64,000 nt of DNA, taken from positions 67,095,629 through 67,159,628 of the forward strand of contig NC_134401.1 of assembly GCF_050003625.1 (NCBI RefSeq). Direction: 5' to 3'. The DNA comes from Haematobia irritans. Its lineage: Eukaryota; Arthropoda; Insecta; Diptera; Muscidae. How positions within the stretch are numbered: position 1 is the first letter of the stretch; the number at the start of each line of letters is the position of its first letter. The notes beneath the pieces are model-generated. The model worked only from the letters and a program-made list of their open reading frames with translations. It did no database searches and was not told the origin of the DNA. Position numbers and translations under genes: made by a program. Shown one piece after another: positions 43,603 to 54,046 of the stretch.

Positions 43603-44310
43603 TAGATACTATTGGTTACATTTTACATGCCACAGGTTATTATTGTCAAAAACATGTCTGGTTACTACTGGTTACATAGGTAACTATTGGTTACTTAGAT
43701 TACTATTGGCAACTAACATTAAAATGTAAACAAAGCAAATTCAAAATATTTAATATCTTTTGTTTACTATTATTAAAATTATAAACAAAATTGAGATTTG
43801 GATGTACTTTAATTCTGTTGTTTTTGTTTTTTTTTTTTTTGTAATACTGCAACTACCTGGGAATTATTGTACCATGAATATGGACATGTGAAAATAACAT
43901 AACATTTTTTCCCTTTGCGCTCGCGGTAATTATTTGAACATACGTTGCATATATGTGAATTTCGAGTAAATGTGAATTTCTACGTTAGTTTCCATGGTAA
44001 CTGTCAAACTAAAACATCTCAACTCGGTGTGAACGGTGAAATGTTTTGGAAAAACTAATGAGGAAAACGAGTCAGTGGGAACATAGCATAAAACATATTA
44101 TACTTACCAATGCTTCGCTATGTTCAAAAATTTACGTTTTCCGTAAATGTACGTTGATCATTGATTTCCCAGAAATACTGTAATTTACTCGCCTAGTTGC
44201 TTTATATGTAGTCTTGTGTCGTTCCGGGACGAACCAGTTCCAATGAACGGTTCACTAAAAGGAACGATTGTTCCATCCCTTTCGCTCTCATCGTTCCTTT
44301 TGTCATTTAT
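43603..44310. other. no gene recognised; ATTGGTTAC repeats
   Basis: Short recurrences of ATTGGTTAC/TTGGTTAC (43612-43710), a T run at 43830-43842 and a GTTCC/GGAAC-rich patch (44220-44300). Nothing coding. Confidence 0.4.
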
Positions 44311-45560
44311 TATACCCTAAACCACATAGTGGTCAGGGTATAATAAGTTTGATCGGCCAAAAAATGTGCCTACCAGAAATATTGATTTTGGACCCCATCA
44401 AATATATACCGATCGACTCAGAATCACCTCCTGAGTCGATCTAGCGCTTGGTGTCCGTCGGTCCGTCCGTCCGTCTGTCCATGTATTTGAATTTGGAAGA
44501 AATCGGATCAAATTTAGATATAGCTCCCATATATATGTATCGTCCGATTTCGACAAATGGGGTCACGTTGCGCGTTTTTTCAAACGGATCGTCACCAAAT
44601 TTGGCAAAAGGTAATCTTTTCCATCGCCCTTCAAGTCTGCAAAATTTCATCCAAATCGGTTCAGATTTAGATATAGCTCTCATATATATGTATCGCCCGA
44701 TTTTCCCAAATTTGGCCACAAAACCTTTATTTATCAACCGATCTTACTCAAAGTTGGCTAAATATAATCTTCTATAGCACTAACTATATGTACAAAAAAT
44801 CATCGAAATCGGTTCAGATTTAGCTATAGCTCCCATATATATGTACCGCCCGATTTTTCTAAATTTGGCCATAAAACCCTTATTTATCAACCGATCTTAC
44901 CCAAGTTTGGCTAAATGTAGTCTTTTATAGCACTTACTGTATGTGTAAAAAATCATCGAAATCGGTTCAGATTTAGATATAGCTCCCATATATATGTATA
45001 GACCGATTTTCCCAAATTTGGCCATAGAACCCTTATTTATTAACCGATATTACTAAAAGTTGGCTAGATCCAGTTCTCTATAGTACTAACTATATGTGCA
45101 AAATTTCATCGAAATCGGTTCAGATGTAGATATAGCTCCAATATATGTATCGCTCGATTTTGAAAAATTCGTCCTTATAACCTTATGTTTGACCATACAG
45201 GTCTCATTTCGTAACTGATCTTACTCAAATCTTGCACAAGGTAACCTTTTGTGGTATTAATTAAACCCGCAAAATATTATGCAAATTGGTTCAGATTTAG
45301 ATATAGCTTCCATATATATGTATCGCTCGATTTTCCCAAATTTGGCCATAGTACTCTTATTTATTAACCAATGTTACTCAAATTTCAAATTTTGATGTAC
45401 TAGCCGATCGTACTTATACGTACTTGTAGCTCTTACGTAAGAATATTGCTCGATTTTTACAAATTTGTATTTATTACCCACACTAATTTAACGATTTTCT
45501 CTTTTTTAATAATGGGCTCAATAGTAGTGGCATACTAACTCCGTAGGCGCAATATCAACA

Positions 45561-46265
45561 CAGCCAGTGTTGCTAGAAGTAGGGGAAATTCCCTATATGT
45601 AGGGTTTTTCTAATATTTAGCGTCTTGTAGGGACGTAGGGCCACAATGTAGGACATTTTCACTCAACATAATTTGTAATAATTTTTACATTTTGGTGGCT
45701 CTAGAGGAGGAAATTAGAAGCCGGCAAGGCTTGATCTTTAATAATGTGTGGTGTACTTTATTCCTGTAGAAAATTTTGTCTACATTTTATTTCTATAGAA
45801 CATTTTGTCAAAATTGTATTTCTATAGAAATTTTTTTCAAAATATTATTTCTATAAAATATTTTCTCAAAATTTTATTTCTGTGGAATTTTTTCTCAAAA
45901 TTTTATTTCTATAGAATTTATTGTCAAAATTTTATTTCTATAGAAAAATTTCTCACAAAAATTTGTTTATAGAAACTTTTTCCAAAATTTTATTTTATAG
46001 AGATTTAACAAAAAAGATTACTAATTGGGGTAGAATTCTACCAAATGTGGCAACCGTGGTGGTAGTACAAATTTATATTCTAAGTTATATACGTTGCATA
46101 TTCATGTTTTAAGATAATAAAGTACTTCGAACCATTTTTGTTTTTTACAATTTTTTAAATTTAACGAAAAATATAGTAGGGAAAATTGTTTGGGAATGTA
46201 TGGGAAAGTAGGGAACTTTTTTGTCCTTGTAGGGTAAACCGAACATTTTCCGTGGCAACATTGAC
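45561..46265. mobile_element. possible hAT-like non-autonomous insert
   Basis: CAGTGTTGCTAG on the left and the inverse of GGCAACATTG on the right bracket a segment rich in GTAGGG motifs. The terminal match is only about 10 bp and no 8-bp duplication was seen, so this is tentative. Confidence 0.35.
45766..46010. repeat. ~30-bp degenerate minisatellite
   Basis: About eight tandem units of AAAATTTTATTTCTATAGAA(A/C/T)ATTTTGTC-like sequence. Confidence 0.8.
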
Positions 46266-46440
46266 TATGAACTGTAGTCAGATTGACACAAAGCACCCAT
46301 AGACGTGTACCCCTTAATTTTCTTAAATATGCAACTGCGGTTTATCTCCCAGACCTATATGTTACCCCACAGATGCTTATGATTACTAATTCTGTAATGG
46401 TGGTTTTGGGTATGATATAGTCGGCCCCGCCCGACTTTTT

Positions 46441-47068
46441 ACTTACTTGTTTTTGTAATTATTTTTATTTTCAATTATATATAGCACAATTTGATTTTTT
46501 GACTTTTGTTCTCTTTTCATTTTGGATTCGTAATAAAAATTTAATTTACTTACTTTAGCAAAATTTTTAAATTTTAAAAGAACAAAAACACAATAATTTA
46601 TTGCAATCGACACAGAAATCTGCGTGAACTTTCATGAAAATAGCAAAATAAAAATTGTCATCATCAAACCAATAAGTTCGGTGGGGTTTTTCTATAAGTA
46701 TGATACTAATCTCTGTTTTCTCGAACTAGCACTATCAAAGCTCAATTCATATCTGCAGTAAATTTATGGTCTTTGCTTTCAATTGACCACGAATTTTGTT
46801 TCACAAATTAAACAAACAATGTCATGTATGTCTTTAGTAGATGACAGCATAAGCGTAGAAAGGCCTCTGGGGAGGGGGCTTAGACCCCCAGAAAAATTTT
46901 AGACCCCCTGTGGTTGAACTTAATTCATAAGTTCCTAAATTTATGTTTAGTTTAATAACTAAAGCACTTTTATTATTTTGTTTAGTCAGAGTTTTAGTCG
47001 ATTTAATTAAAAATAGTAATTGATATTAAAACTATTCTTACAAAAATGAATATCTTAGTAACGCTGCA
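46441..47068. other. no feature recognised
   Basis: AT-rich DNA. The only notable item is a small GC-rich inverted patch (GGGGGCTTAGACCCCC, 46873-46888). Confidence 0.45.
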
Positions 47069-47365
47069 AAAAAAGAATCGCCAAATCAGTAGTGAGACTG
47101 TTTTTTGTGTTTGGAATTGGTGCAAAATTGGCGCAGAAGCGATGAATTCAAGATGGGCATATCATAGGCCGGATGCCCACTATTTCAACAAACGTTGCTC
47201 TGAATTTGCATCACTTCTTAAGGTCTGATACGAATTCAGTGTGAATTTAAAAATTTTGTGATATTTTCTCAAATAAATAATGGGAAATGGGAACGTTTGA
47301 CCGAAAATATTTTCAAAAATTCGTAATTTTTCTGGAATGGAATTTGTATCATTTTATTAATTCTT
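47069..47365 (+). repeat. dispersed repeat shared with 60000-60303
   Basis: Contains GGTGCAAAATTGGCGCAGAAGCGATGA and TGAATTTGCATCACTTCTTAAG, both found in inverse orientation at 60140-60250. The 60-codon frame across it (47046-47228) is not preserved in the second copy. Confidence 0.65.
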
Positions 47366-47505
47366 ACTTTGTTATCCTATTTGAAACAAAAATACCTATT
47401 AAAAACAAAAAAAAAACTGCGTTTGGCACATCAATTTTATCAAAAACTATTTAATGCCAGCATTTTTAATATAGTGTTCTTTCTCAATTAAATTGTACCA
47501 ATATA

Positions 47506-47797
47506 CTATATCAGTTTGGTTACCCAGTCTAATATTGGTGTGCAGTATTTATGCAGTACTCCGAAGTCCATGTTAATCTAAACGAAATAACAACATGTAC
47601 ATGTAGTAAGAATATTAAATTAAGGTGAACGTTTAAATTTAGTTACTTACCAACTGTGCTCCTCGAAATTCTTTATACTGTGGCCAGGCCCTAAATATAT
47701 CACTATGGTTATCGTGTTCGTGAAATATTTGACGTATTCAGTACGACAATATCCAATCGTCAGATTTGTCGATGCGGTAGGAATTCAGTTTCTCATT
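47506..47797 (-). pseudogene. two-exon host-gene-like fragment, one nonsense codon
   Basis: Minus strand. Exon 47797-47651 is preceded by CCTTTTCAG and followed by GTAAGT; it is 147 nt, 49 codons, encoding NEKLNSYRIDKSDDWILSY, a TGA, then IRQIFHEHDNHSDIFRAWPQ and YKEFRGAQL. The next exon 47577-47506 follows TTTCGTTTAG and reads INMDFGVLHKYCTPILDW to a TAG. Both junctions are phase 0. The exon structure argues for a degraded unprocessed gene or a transposon gene with introns. The family is not recognised. Confidence 0.45.
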
Positions 47798-48259
47798 CTG
47801 AAAAGGTTTTCTATGACGGGTACTTCACCTATTTTTCTAGGATGAGAAGTCTCTTCACAGTGCCTCTCGATGCTTACTTCTTGTGGTATATACTTCTTGT
47901 TTACTATATTTTTTCCAAATCGCTAAACTCGTAGGCCGTTTGAGTTTCTCTTGGAGCCGCAATGTATTTCCATAAATATATGAATGTTTGCAAGATGCCT
48001 TTTACAGGAAATTTTTGTGTGAATGCGCTGTTACAAAAAAAAAAAGGGGAGGTGGTGGAAAAATATAAATGAATAACATGTGATGAAAATTTTCAATTTG
48101 ATTACTGATTTCATTAAATGAATGAAAGATTTTCATCAAAATGATGACCAAAAATTTATGTAAGTTTCTACATTGAGTTGATGACGATGTTTTTCAACTG
48201 AAAACAGAAAACATCAAATTGAATACCGATTTCATTTTTATTCGGAAGTAATTAAAAGC

Positions 48260-48486
48260 TTACTCAGTCTTTGTAACTGTATTACAAGAAATAAAATGTA
48301 AAATATAATACAACGCAAATATAAATTCTGGTAATATTAGGCTTGAATGTTGCCTTAATTTCTTTCGAGTTTCTTTGCTTTGAGATTGTGGAAGTGCTGA
48401 CTGGAAGTGGGCTTCATCAGGGAACTCCAAAAGCCTTGAAAGCATTTCTCTGGATATTTTCCTCCATTGCAAAGAATTGCACCTAA
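48260..48486 (-). pseudogene. possible terminal exon, unrecognised
   Basis: A minus-strand open frame after an acceptor-like TTATTTTTTAG, encoding CNSLQWRKISREMLSRLLE, then ESQSK-type polar residues and KETRKKLRQ before a hydrophobic end. It could be an upstream exon of the same degraded gene as 47506-47797, but there is no direct link. Function unknown. Confidence 0.25.
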
Positions 48487-48544
48487 AAAATAACAATAAT
48501 AATAAATAAGAAGAAAATGATAAATTGTTTTACTACTATACCCA

Positions 48545-48794
48545 TTAAGATCAGTACTATGTTCGCTTAAAACAGTTCAATATAAAGCGAATAAATTAAC
48601 TCAATTGATGCTCAGTTTCTTGTTCCTCTAGATTTCGACAAGACTTTACAGGAATATGTTTGTTTTCATTTATAATTTTGATTTAAGGAAAAGTAATCGC
48701 GAAAATAAAGTGGGTTTCAACTCGTACCATAGTACCAACCTTTAGGTTTTGTACGGAGTTTCGTTGCGGAAACTGAACATAGTATTTACCTTTA
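48545..48794. mobile_element. MITE, AGTACTATGTTC family, copy 1
   Basis: Inverted ends TTAAGATCAGTACTATGTTCGC and the inverse of ACTGAACATAGTATTTACCTTTA. Same family as 58617-58834. Non-coding, about 250 bp. Confidence 0.6.
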
Positions 48795-49790
48795 AACAGC
48801 AAACGACCCATTGAAAAATTTATTGAGTTTCCATTTATTCCGTCAATGATACCACTATGATGGGTTCTACGTAAAAAATAAAAATTTCAATTATTAAATT
48901 GCATTTTAGTTATGCATTTACATTGACTCAAGGCTGCATAAGTACTGAGTTAGCTAGAAGTCACCACAGATTAGTTAGTAAAAAGGTAGTTTGATCTTGA
49001 ATGAGTTCAATAAATTACTACAAGGTGTATTCATTCCTCACATTGATAAATTCAACCCAGTGTTGCCATTTGCCCAAAAATGCTTCCTAAGAAGGCTTCA
49101 AAATAAATGGATAATAAGCGTTATGTGCATAGTGCTCTATACTTTTACGGCCTTATTCATAAAAAAAATAATTAACGTGCACTTTATACCAGTGATAGCT
49201 ATTACTCTCTTTTTTTATAAGCCTTCTATAAAAACAGATATTCATTAATCATTAATAGCACTAATATAGAAATCGTGCGTTTTTTTCACCCAGTTCCATT
49301 CTCTGCCGGCCTTACGAAACGTAAGAAAAATGGCATTTAGAACCACCTTTGTAGTAACAAATGTTCATTTTTATAAATCTTTTCATTCTATTAAATTTTT
49401 TGGCGGACAATTTGAAATTATAACTGCCGATGCCTTTATAAAGCATTTATCAAAAGAGCGCTTGGACCGCAACGTCGATAATACCAAAGCTGCAGGCATT
49501 GTGCGACATCTATACGGTTGACATTTGTTGTTTTTGTAGAAGAGAAACTTTCGTTCTCTTGTTTTTTATACTCTCTGATATTTTGTCATTTTCATCGTAG
49601 TGATGAAGAACGAATGATAACCGGTTGATCTTAATAAAAATAAAGTCTCTAGATTTTAATGATTTTGTGGCGAAACATAATTACCCAAGGCATACGAGTA
49701 TTAATTAAAGGTAAATTCACGAGCAAGCGTGTGTACCCCCCATGATATTAATAATGTCAAACTAAAATGGCAGATCACTTATGTTGACAT
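48795..49790. other. no feature recognised with confidence
   Basis: Contains short open frames (longest 85 codons at 48991 and 63 codons at 49330, MAFRTTFVVTNVHFYKSF...) with no recognisable domain or clear splice signals. Confidence 0.35.
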
Positions 49791-49839
49791 TTTATGTATG
49801 TGTAGTGTTGTTGTACTGTTGAATGCATATATAAAGGAG

Positions 49840-50789
49840 CAAGTAGTTGAAGAGAAAACATCAACATTGTTGGATACTAACAATGATTCTCCATGTAACA
49901 AAGAAAGTGCTGGACACGCATCACAGACCAAAAATGCTAAGTCGTAGTGATGGAGAAACATCAAAAAGAAATCAAGAGCCAACAAATGGTGATTCTCAAT
50001 TTACCACCACCCAAGTTGGCAACTTGGTTAAACAGGAACCTCAAGGCGACTTGGAAAATAAAATGACACTTATCGATGCACGAACCACAGATGGAACAAA
50101 ACAAACTATAGCTACGTCAAAACTTAACATTTTACCAATTCAAATATACAAGAACAACCTTCATTGGAGAGTGGTCTGGTCAAAAAGGAACTGCTGGACA
50201 CCGCGACACCAAATGTGGCGGAACATTCTTTTAATTCAGAGCAAATTGTAACTCCACCAAGACCTAATGATGCACCCCAACCATCTACTGAAAATGCTAC
50301 AGATGGTGATCATTGCAATACATTGGTCAATAATATAGATAATTCCCGATCGAATACACAAGCCCAGTCTTCTATTGCAAGTGATGTTCTCCCCCAACAA
50401 GAAAACGTTCAGCGACAACAGAGCAAGGGAAACAAAAACTAATGCGATGTCTTGAATTGTCTGAAATGGGGGATAGAACTGAAATACCTTCGACATCTAA
50501 AAGGCATCAATCTGACGTGGCTGTATGCCATAAGAGCCATACTGCATAAGAGTTACCTTTGTCTGTGCCAGAAATTCATGACCAACCGGTTTATGGTAAG
50601 TAATGTATATTGGTGGGCAGGACCATATTTTTAATATTTAAAATTTCCAGAGGGTTTACAACCACATTTGCTTGAAATTGGAGATGACGAGGCAAAAACG
50701 GCGAGGCAAAAAAGATATCGAGGTATGTATCTTTTTGTCTTTGTGTGAATGAGCATTTAAAGTAACTTCTAATTTTAATGCAGCAATAG
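49840..50789 (+). pseudogene. multi-exon host-gene-like fragment, frameshifted
   Basis: Protein-like sequence continues across three frames: EEKTSTLLDTNNDSPCNKES, DGETSKRNQEPTNGDSQF...VKQEPQGDLENK, SLESGLVKKELLDTATPN, then LELSEMGDRTEIPSTSKR. Frame changes fall near 49930, 50145 and 50430; a TAA lies at 50547. The first exon ends VPEIHDQPVY-G at a GGTAAGT donor (50595/50596). TTTCCAG precedes the next exon (50652-50723: GLQPHLLEIGDDEAKTARQK), in matching phase, ending before GTATGT. AATGCAG (to 50782) starts a third exon cut at about 50789 by DINE-like sequence. Ser/Thr/Gln-rich with VKQEP and VKKE motifs; family not recognised. Confidence 0.5.
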
Positions 50790-51000
50790 ATGGTACATGA
50801 TGTTAGTATATTGTCTCTAACAACCAGGCAAAAATTGGTCCATATCGGCCCATAATTATATATAGCCCCCATATAAACTAATCCCCCGATTTGGCTTGCG
50901 GAGTCTCTAAGAGAAGCAAATTTCATCCGATCCTGCTGAAATTTGTTACATGATGTTGGTATACACCCTCTAACAACCATACAAAAATTGGTTGAAAGAA
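50790..51000 (+). mobile_element. DINE-like fragment
   Basis: Units ATTGGTCCATATCGGCCCATAATTATATATAGCCCCCATATAAAC and TTGGCTTGCGGAGTCTCTAAGAG are typical of the degenerate repeat body seen in the other DINE-like elements here; no ends were identified. Confidence 0.5.
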
Positions 51001-51260
51001 AAACATAACTCTCAGTTTATTTTCAATACATTAACATTAATACATTAACCTAATCTTAAAATATAGTGACAGTAACCTGTAAACCTTTTATCTGTTATTT
51101 TAGATTCAGCAACGTTTAGAATTTTCTGCATTTCCAAATTGTCTATATTTTTGGGGTTTTAGCCAATAAAATAAATTCATTATATGTTTTTTGCCCTCCA
51201 AGACGTTGTGGGCGCCCTTTACCTGAATAGTTTGTAAATGCTCTACAACCTTGTACAGGA

Positions 51261-51533
51261 GGGAGCCACCGTGGTGCAATGGTTAGCATGTCCGCCTTGC
51301 ATACACAAGGTCGTGGGTTCGATTCCTGCTTCGACCGAACACCAAAAAGTTTTTCAGCGGTGGATTATCCCACCTCAGTAATGCTGGTGACATTTCTGAG
51401 CTTAACATGGTATCATTGAGCTTAACATGGAATCGGGCAGCAATCAGTGATAAGAGAGAAGTTCACCAATGTGGTATCACAATGGACTGAATAGTCTAAG
51501 TGAGCCTGATACATCGGGCTGCCACCTAACCTA
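51261..51533 (+). mobile_element. tRNA-derived SINE, copy 1
   Basis: The 5' head GGGAGCCACCGTGGTGCAATGG contains a perfect pol III A box (TGGTGCAATGG) and, 30 bp on, a perfect B box (GGTTCGATTCC). A unique body follows, and a 3' end (CACAATGGACTGAATAGTCTAAGTGAGCCTGA..CGGGCTGCCACCTAACCTAACC) equal to the LINE-2 3' end. It is flanked by a 13-bp duplication ACCTTGTACAGGA (51248-51260 and 51534-51546). Relative to copy 2 it has an ~85-bp internal deletion. Confidence 0.9.
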
Positions 51534-51711
51534 ACCTTGTACAGGACATTCTGCACTGATGAGAATCATATTTTGTTGTTTGCCCAATTGACTCATGGCT
51601 ATCAAGTAGGATATATTCACCAAGGTTTTTTGCAGTAAAATACTGTAAAAACTCTGTAAACTCTCCTGGGCTGTATAATTTCATTCTGTTGTACTATATC
51701 ACAGAGAATTA

Positions 51712-52980
51712 AAGGGTGATACGGCCAAAATTTGGTCAAGGGAAAATGCGTGTAAATCGGTGAAATCGTTTATTTAAAAAATCAAATTAAATTTCTTTTT
51801 CAAGTTCAATTAGTATAAAATTCAGGAAAAATATTCAGTTAGGCTTTCGCTTTTCCAAATCTGAATTGCCGGGCCTCACGCTTGACACCTGCCATCAGAT
51901 TTTGTACAGCCACCTTGTCCACCTTCTTCGCCGCAGAAAGCCAGTTTGCCTTGAACTGCTGCTTAGCTTAGCAGTTTTTTGGTCTTCTTTAGGTTCCGCT
52001 TGACAGTATTTCTCAATTGGGCAGAGCTCTGGCGTGTTGGGAGGGTTCTTGTCCTTGGGAACAACTGCACGTTGTTGGCGGCGTACCACTCCATGGCCTT
52101 TTTACCGTAATGGCAAGATGCCAAATCCGGCCAAAAAAGGAAAGGCACAAGACGTTTATTCAAACACTCTTTCACGTAAATTGCTTGGTTGACAGTCCCA
52201 GATGCTATGAAAATGCTGCTTTTCAAGCCACAGGTACAGATGGCTTGCCAAACCAGATATTTCTTTGCAAAATTTGACAGTTTTATGTGCTTGAAAATAT
52301 CTGCTACCTTTCCCCTCCCTTTTGCCGTATAAAACTCCTGTCCCGGAAGCTGCTTGCAGTCGGCTTTGACGTAGGTTTCGTCGTCCATTACCACGCAGTC
52401 AAACTTCGTCAGCATCGTCGTGTACAGCCTCCGGGATCGCGCTTTGGCCGTCGTATTTTGTTTATCATCGCGATTTGGAGTCACTACCTTCTTGTAAGTC
52501 GATAGTCCGGCTCGTTTTTTGACTCGATGCACGGTTGTAGACGATACACCCAGCTTATTTGCGGCATCTCGGAGAGAGAGGTTAGGGTTTCGCTTGAAAC
52601 TACCGGTAACTCTCTTTGTCGTCTCAGCGGCTTCCGGTTTTCGATTTCCCCCCGATCCAGACTTCCTGGCTGTCGACAAACGTTCCCCAAACACTTTAAT
52701 TACATTTGTAACGGTTTATTTGGCAACTTTTAGCGATTTTGCCAGCTTTGCGTGCGAGTAGCTCGGATTTTCGCGATGCGCGAGCAAAATTTGGATACGC
52801 TGCTCTTCTTGCTTGGACGGCATTTTGACAACTGAAGAGTGAATTCCAAAATCAAAATAGGAGCAACATTCTACACACACACAGACACCTTCAAAATGAG
52901 GGGTGTTCAGGTTTTTTAAATGCAAAATTGAAAGAAATACGTCAAGTTTATATTGACCAAATTTTGACCGTATCACCCTT
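51712..52980 (-). mobile_element. TE2, Tc1/mariner DD37E-type element with both ends
   Basis: 1269 bp between TA dinucleotides (51710-51711, 52981-52982). Inverted ends AAGGGTGATACGGCCAAAATTTGG / AAGGGTGATACGGTCAAAATTTGG. One transposase gene on the minus strand. The related remnant is at 35209-35641. Confidence 0.88.
51895..52823 (-). pseudogene. TE2 transposase, broken
   Basis: ATG at 52823 (MPSKQEEQRIQILLAH). Two helix-turn-helix segments (HAKLAKSLKVAK; SLRDAANKLGVSSTTVHRVKKRAG) form the DNA-binding half. The catalytic triad is VMDDETYVKAD (first Asp), FWPDLASCHYG (second) and, after a one-base frameshift near 52065, NTPELCPIEKY, whose Glu lies 37 residues after the second Asp (DD37E). 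A nonsense TAA at 52716-52718 replaces a Ser codon present in the 35-kb remnant. The C-terminal tail is also frameshifted. The enzyme would excise and integrate the element at TA; this copy is inactive. Confidence 0.88.
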
Positions 52981-53165
52981 TACACTGTGGTGCAATTTTC
53001 AACTTTTTGGGTCCAAACAAAAAATCATCCCAGTTGAAACTACTCGATGAGAGGAGAAAAGTAACTTCAGAATTTTGCTAGATTGGTTGCCGTACGTTTT
53101 TAATGAGCCTCTGAAGTTTTAAAAATAAAATTAAGTAATTTGATTGTGGGTATATAATTGCCTCA

Positions 53166-53860
53166 TCAAGCGCTAGTAAGGTTTTTATACCTCTCATTGA
53201 ACCAGTCCCTTTTTGGAGTCTTACTTCCAGCCATGATTCCAATAGTAAAGGCATCAAGTGATCGACATATGGTTGCGCAATTGTTCATATTCATCTCATC
53301 ATTATTAGACCGATTAAACAAATGCGATAAATCAATTCTCTGTTCTGCAGCAAATAAACGTTTTATTCCATAATGATGGGACTTCGTATTGTACATAACT
53401 ATGGATTCGCTATTGCTGTTTTTTGATACAGATTTCAAGTCATATTTTTGCTTAAGCTTGAATACGGCCAATGTTTCAAGCATTTGTTGTAAACGCTGCA
53501 ATACCTTGGAACGACATTTATACTTATCTGCTTTTGACCCATATTTTTGTTAACATTCGACCAGCTTTATCAACTTCGGCCCTAACTCGATATATCATTT
53601 ATACAATGTGGAAAAATGGAGCCACCGATTCATGGGGTAGATAACCTAGTAGAGCGCTCAATGTTTTAAACGATTCTCGTCTTGGCTCTCGTTCCTGATC
53701 CAAATTAACGGCTAATATGAGATCACTAAGACTTGCCACAAGTCCCACATGATTTATTGCTATTGCATCTCTTAGATTCCTTAATGCCTCGATTCAGTTT
53801 AGCGATACTTTCTTTAACATTTATTTGCTTATGCCATATTGTGATTCTTTGAGCTGTTCC
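53166..53860 (-). pseudogene. unrecognised protein-like region, degraded
   Basis: An open frame 53501-53166 encodes LQQMLETLAVFKLKQKYDL, then SIVMYNTKSHHYGIKRLFAA and ICRSLDAFTIGIMAGSKTP. Upstream on the same strand protein-like text continues with stops and shifts (INHVGLVASLSDLILAVNLD, then SFKTLSALLGYLPHESVAPF, about 53760-53600). No known motif is recognised. It may be a host gene relic or a transposase remnant of an unlisted family. Confidence 0.35.
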
Positions 53861-54046
53861 CGAATTGTAATTTTGCGCACTTTGAATTCGGTTTTTGTGA
53901 ACATAGTGTATATAAATAAAAGAGTTTTTTTTAAGAAAATTCTTTTATAAAACTAACCCCATACAAATAACACAATGTATATAAAAAGCAATATGTATGT
54001 AAACAAAGAATGTAAACAAACCCAAAGATAATAAAAGAAGAAGATG

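Larger units (their letters stand above)
44311..46440 (+). mobile_element. DINE-1/Helentron-like element with internal ~152-bp tandem units
   Basis: Left hairpin TATACCCT (44311-44318) pairs with AGGGTATA (44335-44342). CGGTCCGTCCGTCCGTCTGTCC (44459-44480) corresponds to the DINE CATGTCCGTCTG block. Six or so units of TCGGTTCAGATTTAGATATAGCTCCC recur every ~152 bp (44505-45310). The right end is a hairpin AGTCGG (46419-46424) / CCGACT (46431-46436) followed by a T-rich tail. No ORF. Confidence 0.65.

Noticed and set aside
44448..44777. ORFs on both strands in the DINE array
   Set aside because: Result of the ~152-bp tandem units lacking stops in some frames; no domain.
47046..47228. 60-codon ORF
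   Set aside because: Part of a dispersed repeat whose other copy (60000-60303) does not keep the frame.
51261..51350. Possible tRNA gene (A and B boxes)
   Set aside because: The anticodon arm does not fold normally, the sequence continues into a SINE body, and the whole unit has a target-site duplication.
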